Shown here: positions 62,055-64,000 of the stretch, piece after piece
Numbering within the stretch: position 1 is the first letter of the stretch
Layout of the letters: each line of letters begins with the position of its first letter
NCBI GenBank assembly: GCA_033439265.1
Contig: JAVTVX010000020.1
Location: 12,728,001 to 12,792,000, forward strand
Length of the DNA: 64,000 nt
Direction of reading: 5' to 3'
From: Dillenia suffruticosa
Taxonomy: Eukaryota; Streptophyta; Magnoliopsida; Dilleniales; Dilleniaceae
Program-made: the position numbers and the translations under genes
Notes under the pieces: generated by a model
Told to the model about the DNA's origin: nothing
Databases searched by the model: none
Seen by the model: only the letters and a program-made list of their open reading frames with translations

Positions 62055-62260
62055 ATGAAAAAAAAAATGCGCTCCCGCCTGAACCCCACCCGCCCGCCCA
62101 CCCGAGCCAGTATCCGCCCGCATGTTCGCCCGAGCCGGCGCCCACAAGCCCTACCTCACTTAATTCTTGAAAATGTCTACATTTTGCTCCCACCATGGTT
62201 CGAACCCTTGCACTTCTGTAAACGTTTAAGACCCTGTAACCATCAAGCTAAATGTTAGTA
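62055..62260 (-). repeat. GC-rich block plus antisense tRNA-like segment in the CACTA-like element
   Basis: A CCCGCCCGCCCACCCGAGCC-type block (62075-62150) is followed by ATGGTTCGAACCCTTGCAC and CCTGTAACCATCAAGCTAA. Read on minus, the latter is an A-box-like TAGCTTGATGGTTACAGGG and a perfect B-box-like GGTTCGAACC with tRNA-like spacing. Closely related to 1436-1662. Confidence 0.5.
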
Positions 62261-62529
62261 TTTGTTATAAGTTTTTTTTTTTTTTACTTATTATCTTTCT
62301 TCACAAATTTCTAATAATAATAAAACAATATAAAATGACAATTTATTATAAAATAATAAAATATTAGTTTAAAATAAAATAATAAAAGATAAAAAAAAAT
62401 AATAATACTATTTTTAAAAAAGATAAAATAAAAATAAAATATAAGATATTAATTAAAAATAATAAATGTGATAATTATATTAAAATAAAAAATAAAAAAT
62501 ATATATTAATATTTTATTTTTTTTATTTT

Positions 62530-63985
62530 TTTTCAAATTTTGCGACGAATTTGAAAATTCGTTGCAAAATTTGCGACGAATTTAGAATTCGTTGCAAAAT
62601 TAGCGACGAATTTAGAATTCGTCGCAAAATTAATTAATTATTTAATAAATATATATAAATAAATTTATTTTTTTTCAAATTTTGCGACGAATTCGAAAAT
62701 TCGTTGCAAAATTTGCGACGAATTTAGAATTCGTTGCAAAATTAGCGACGAATTTAGAATTCGTCGCAAAATTAATTAATTATTTAATTAATATATATTA
62801 ATATTTTATTTTTTTTATTTTTTTTTCAAATTTTGCGACGAATTCCGAAATTTGTCGCAAAATTAGCGACGAATTTCTAAATTCGTCACAAAATTAATTA
62901 ATTATTTAATAAATATATATAAATAATTTTTTTTTTTCAAATTTTGCGACGAATTAGAAAATTCGTTGCAAAATTAGCGACGAATTTAAAATTCGTCGCA
63001 AAATTAATTAATAATTTAATTAATATATATTAATATTTTATTTTATTTTTTATTTTTTTTTTCAAATTTTGCGACGAATTCGAAAATTCGTTGCAAAATT
63101 AGCGACGAATTTAGAATTCGTCGCAAAATTAATTAATTATTTAATAAATATATATTAATTTTTTATTTTTTTTTATTTTTTTTTCAAAATTTGCGACGAA
63201 TTCCGAAATTTGTCGCAAAATTAGCGACGAATTTATAAATTCGTCGCAAAATTAATTAATTATTTAATAAATATATATAAATAATTTTTTTTTTTCAAAT
63301 TTTGCGACGAATTCGAAAATTCGTTGCAAAATTAGCGACGAATTTAGAATTCGTCGCAAAATTAATTAATTATTTAATAAATATATATTAATTTTTTATT
63401 TTTTTTTATTTTTTTTTCAAAATTTGCGACGAATTCCGAAATTTGTCGCAAAATTAGCGACGAATTTATAAATTCGTCGCAAAATTAATTAATTATTTAA
63501 TAAATATATATAAATAATTTTTTTTTTCAAATTTTGCGACGAATTAGAAAATTCGTTGCAAAATTAGCGACGAATTTAAAATTCGTCGCAAAATTAATTA
63601 ATTATTTAATTAATATATATTAATATTTTATTTTTTTTTTCAAATTTTGCGACGAATTCGAAAATTCGTTGCAAAATTAGCGACGAATTTAGAATTCGTC
63701 GCAAAATTAATTAATTATTTAATAAATATATATTAATATTTTATTTTTTTTTATTTTTTTTTCAAATTTTGTGACGAATTCCGAAATTTGTCGCAAAATT
63801 AGCGACGAATTTCTAAATTCGTCGCAAAATTAATTAATTATTTAATAAATATATATAAATAATTTTTTTTTTCAAATTTTGCGACGAATTTGGCGACGAA
63901 TTTCCGGTCGTCGCTAAATTAGCTACAACTTTTTTTTCGTTGGAAATTTCGTTGCAAATAGCGACAAAAAAAGTTTTCGTCGTAA
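62530..63985. repeat. Subterminal tandem array of about 110-125 bp units
   Basis: About twelve units starting CAAATTTTGCGACGAATT (near 62535, 62680, 62826, 62937, 63064, 63184, 63296, 63418, 63528, 63639, 63763, 63870). Each has two palindromic pairs such as GCGACGAATTTAGAATTCGT, then AATTAATTAATTATTTAAT and a T-rich stretch. Two unit types alternate in parts of the array. Confidence 0.9.
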
Positions 63986-64000
63986 AATTCGTCGCAAAAT

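Larger units (their letters stand above)
61494..64000. mobile_element. CACTA-like transposon, left end to window edge
   Basis: Starts CACTACAAAAAAACCAGC, the canonical plant CACTA end, inserted in a gypsy LTR (left flanking triplet cct). Subterminal inverted words (GCGACGAATTT / AAATTCGTCGC) begin within 40 bp and continue to the window end. No transposase is seen in the 2.5 kb visible, and the right end is outside the window, so whether it is autonomous cannot be told. Confidence 0.88.

Noticed and set aside
62530-63985. CRISPR-like appearance of regularly spaced palindromic repeats
   Set aside because: The setting is a plant nuclear genome; spacers are themselves repetitive, and the array belongs to a CACTA subterminal region.

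Overview
The window looks like nuclear DNA of a flowering plant, most likely a eudicot. It is AT-rich, has spliceable plant-type genes, and is packed with plant transposon families (Ty1/copia, Ty3/gypsy of several lineages, a Mutator-like element, CACTA-like elements). Only two host genes are convincing: exon 1 of an alpha-1,4-fucosyltransferase (FUT13-like, minus strand, 10933-11418) and a small intact-looking SAUR auxin-response gene (plus strand, 34617-34859). Nearly everything else is transposon in various states of decay.

Layout, left side. Positions 1-1070 hold a possible element with GC-rich inverted ends. A non-autonomous CACTA-like element follows (about 1295-3475). A fairly young copia element (4674-9463, TSD tgaag) lies next. 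FUT13-like exon 1 sits at 10933-11418. A 6.15-kb Mutator-like element (MULE, 11450-17599, 9-bp TSD ctcttcatc) has landed in the FUT13 5' leader about 22 bp before the start codon, so the old leader and presumed promoter are now at 17609 and beyond. The MULE carries a decayed transposase gene and, downstream on the same strand, a decayed plant-mobile-domain (PMD) gene.

Middle. Positions 19543-32606 are an old, broken Tat-like Ty3/gypsy element with a chromovirus-like gypsy piece (19867-25540) nested near its left LTR. Its 3' region has a four-unit 113-115 bp tandem repeat and an antisense coding-like stretch. A probable LINE tail with poly(A), then the SAUR gene with a TATA box, lie in a short transposon-poor island (32966-37139).

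Right side. A CACTA-like fragment (37140-39610) is fused to gypsy LTR remains. From 39612 to about 53830 there is a chain of chromovirus-type LTRs and gag remnants, all reading on the minus strand. A broken Athila-like gypsy element begins at 55126 and runs on the minus strand; its right-hand LTR is split at 61494 by a CACTA-like element whose palindromic subterminal array fills the window to its end.

The genes do not form an operon or pathway. The biological interest is in how transposons have reshaped the FUT13-like locus, in the PMD gene carried by the MULE, and in a tRNA-like plus GC-rich module that recurs inside the CACTA-like elements. All identifications are from reading the sequence and remembered family motifs; no database search was possible.
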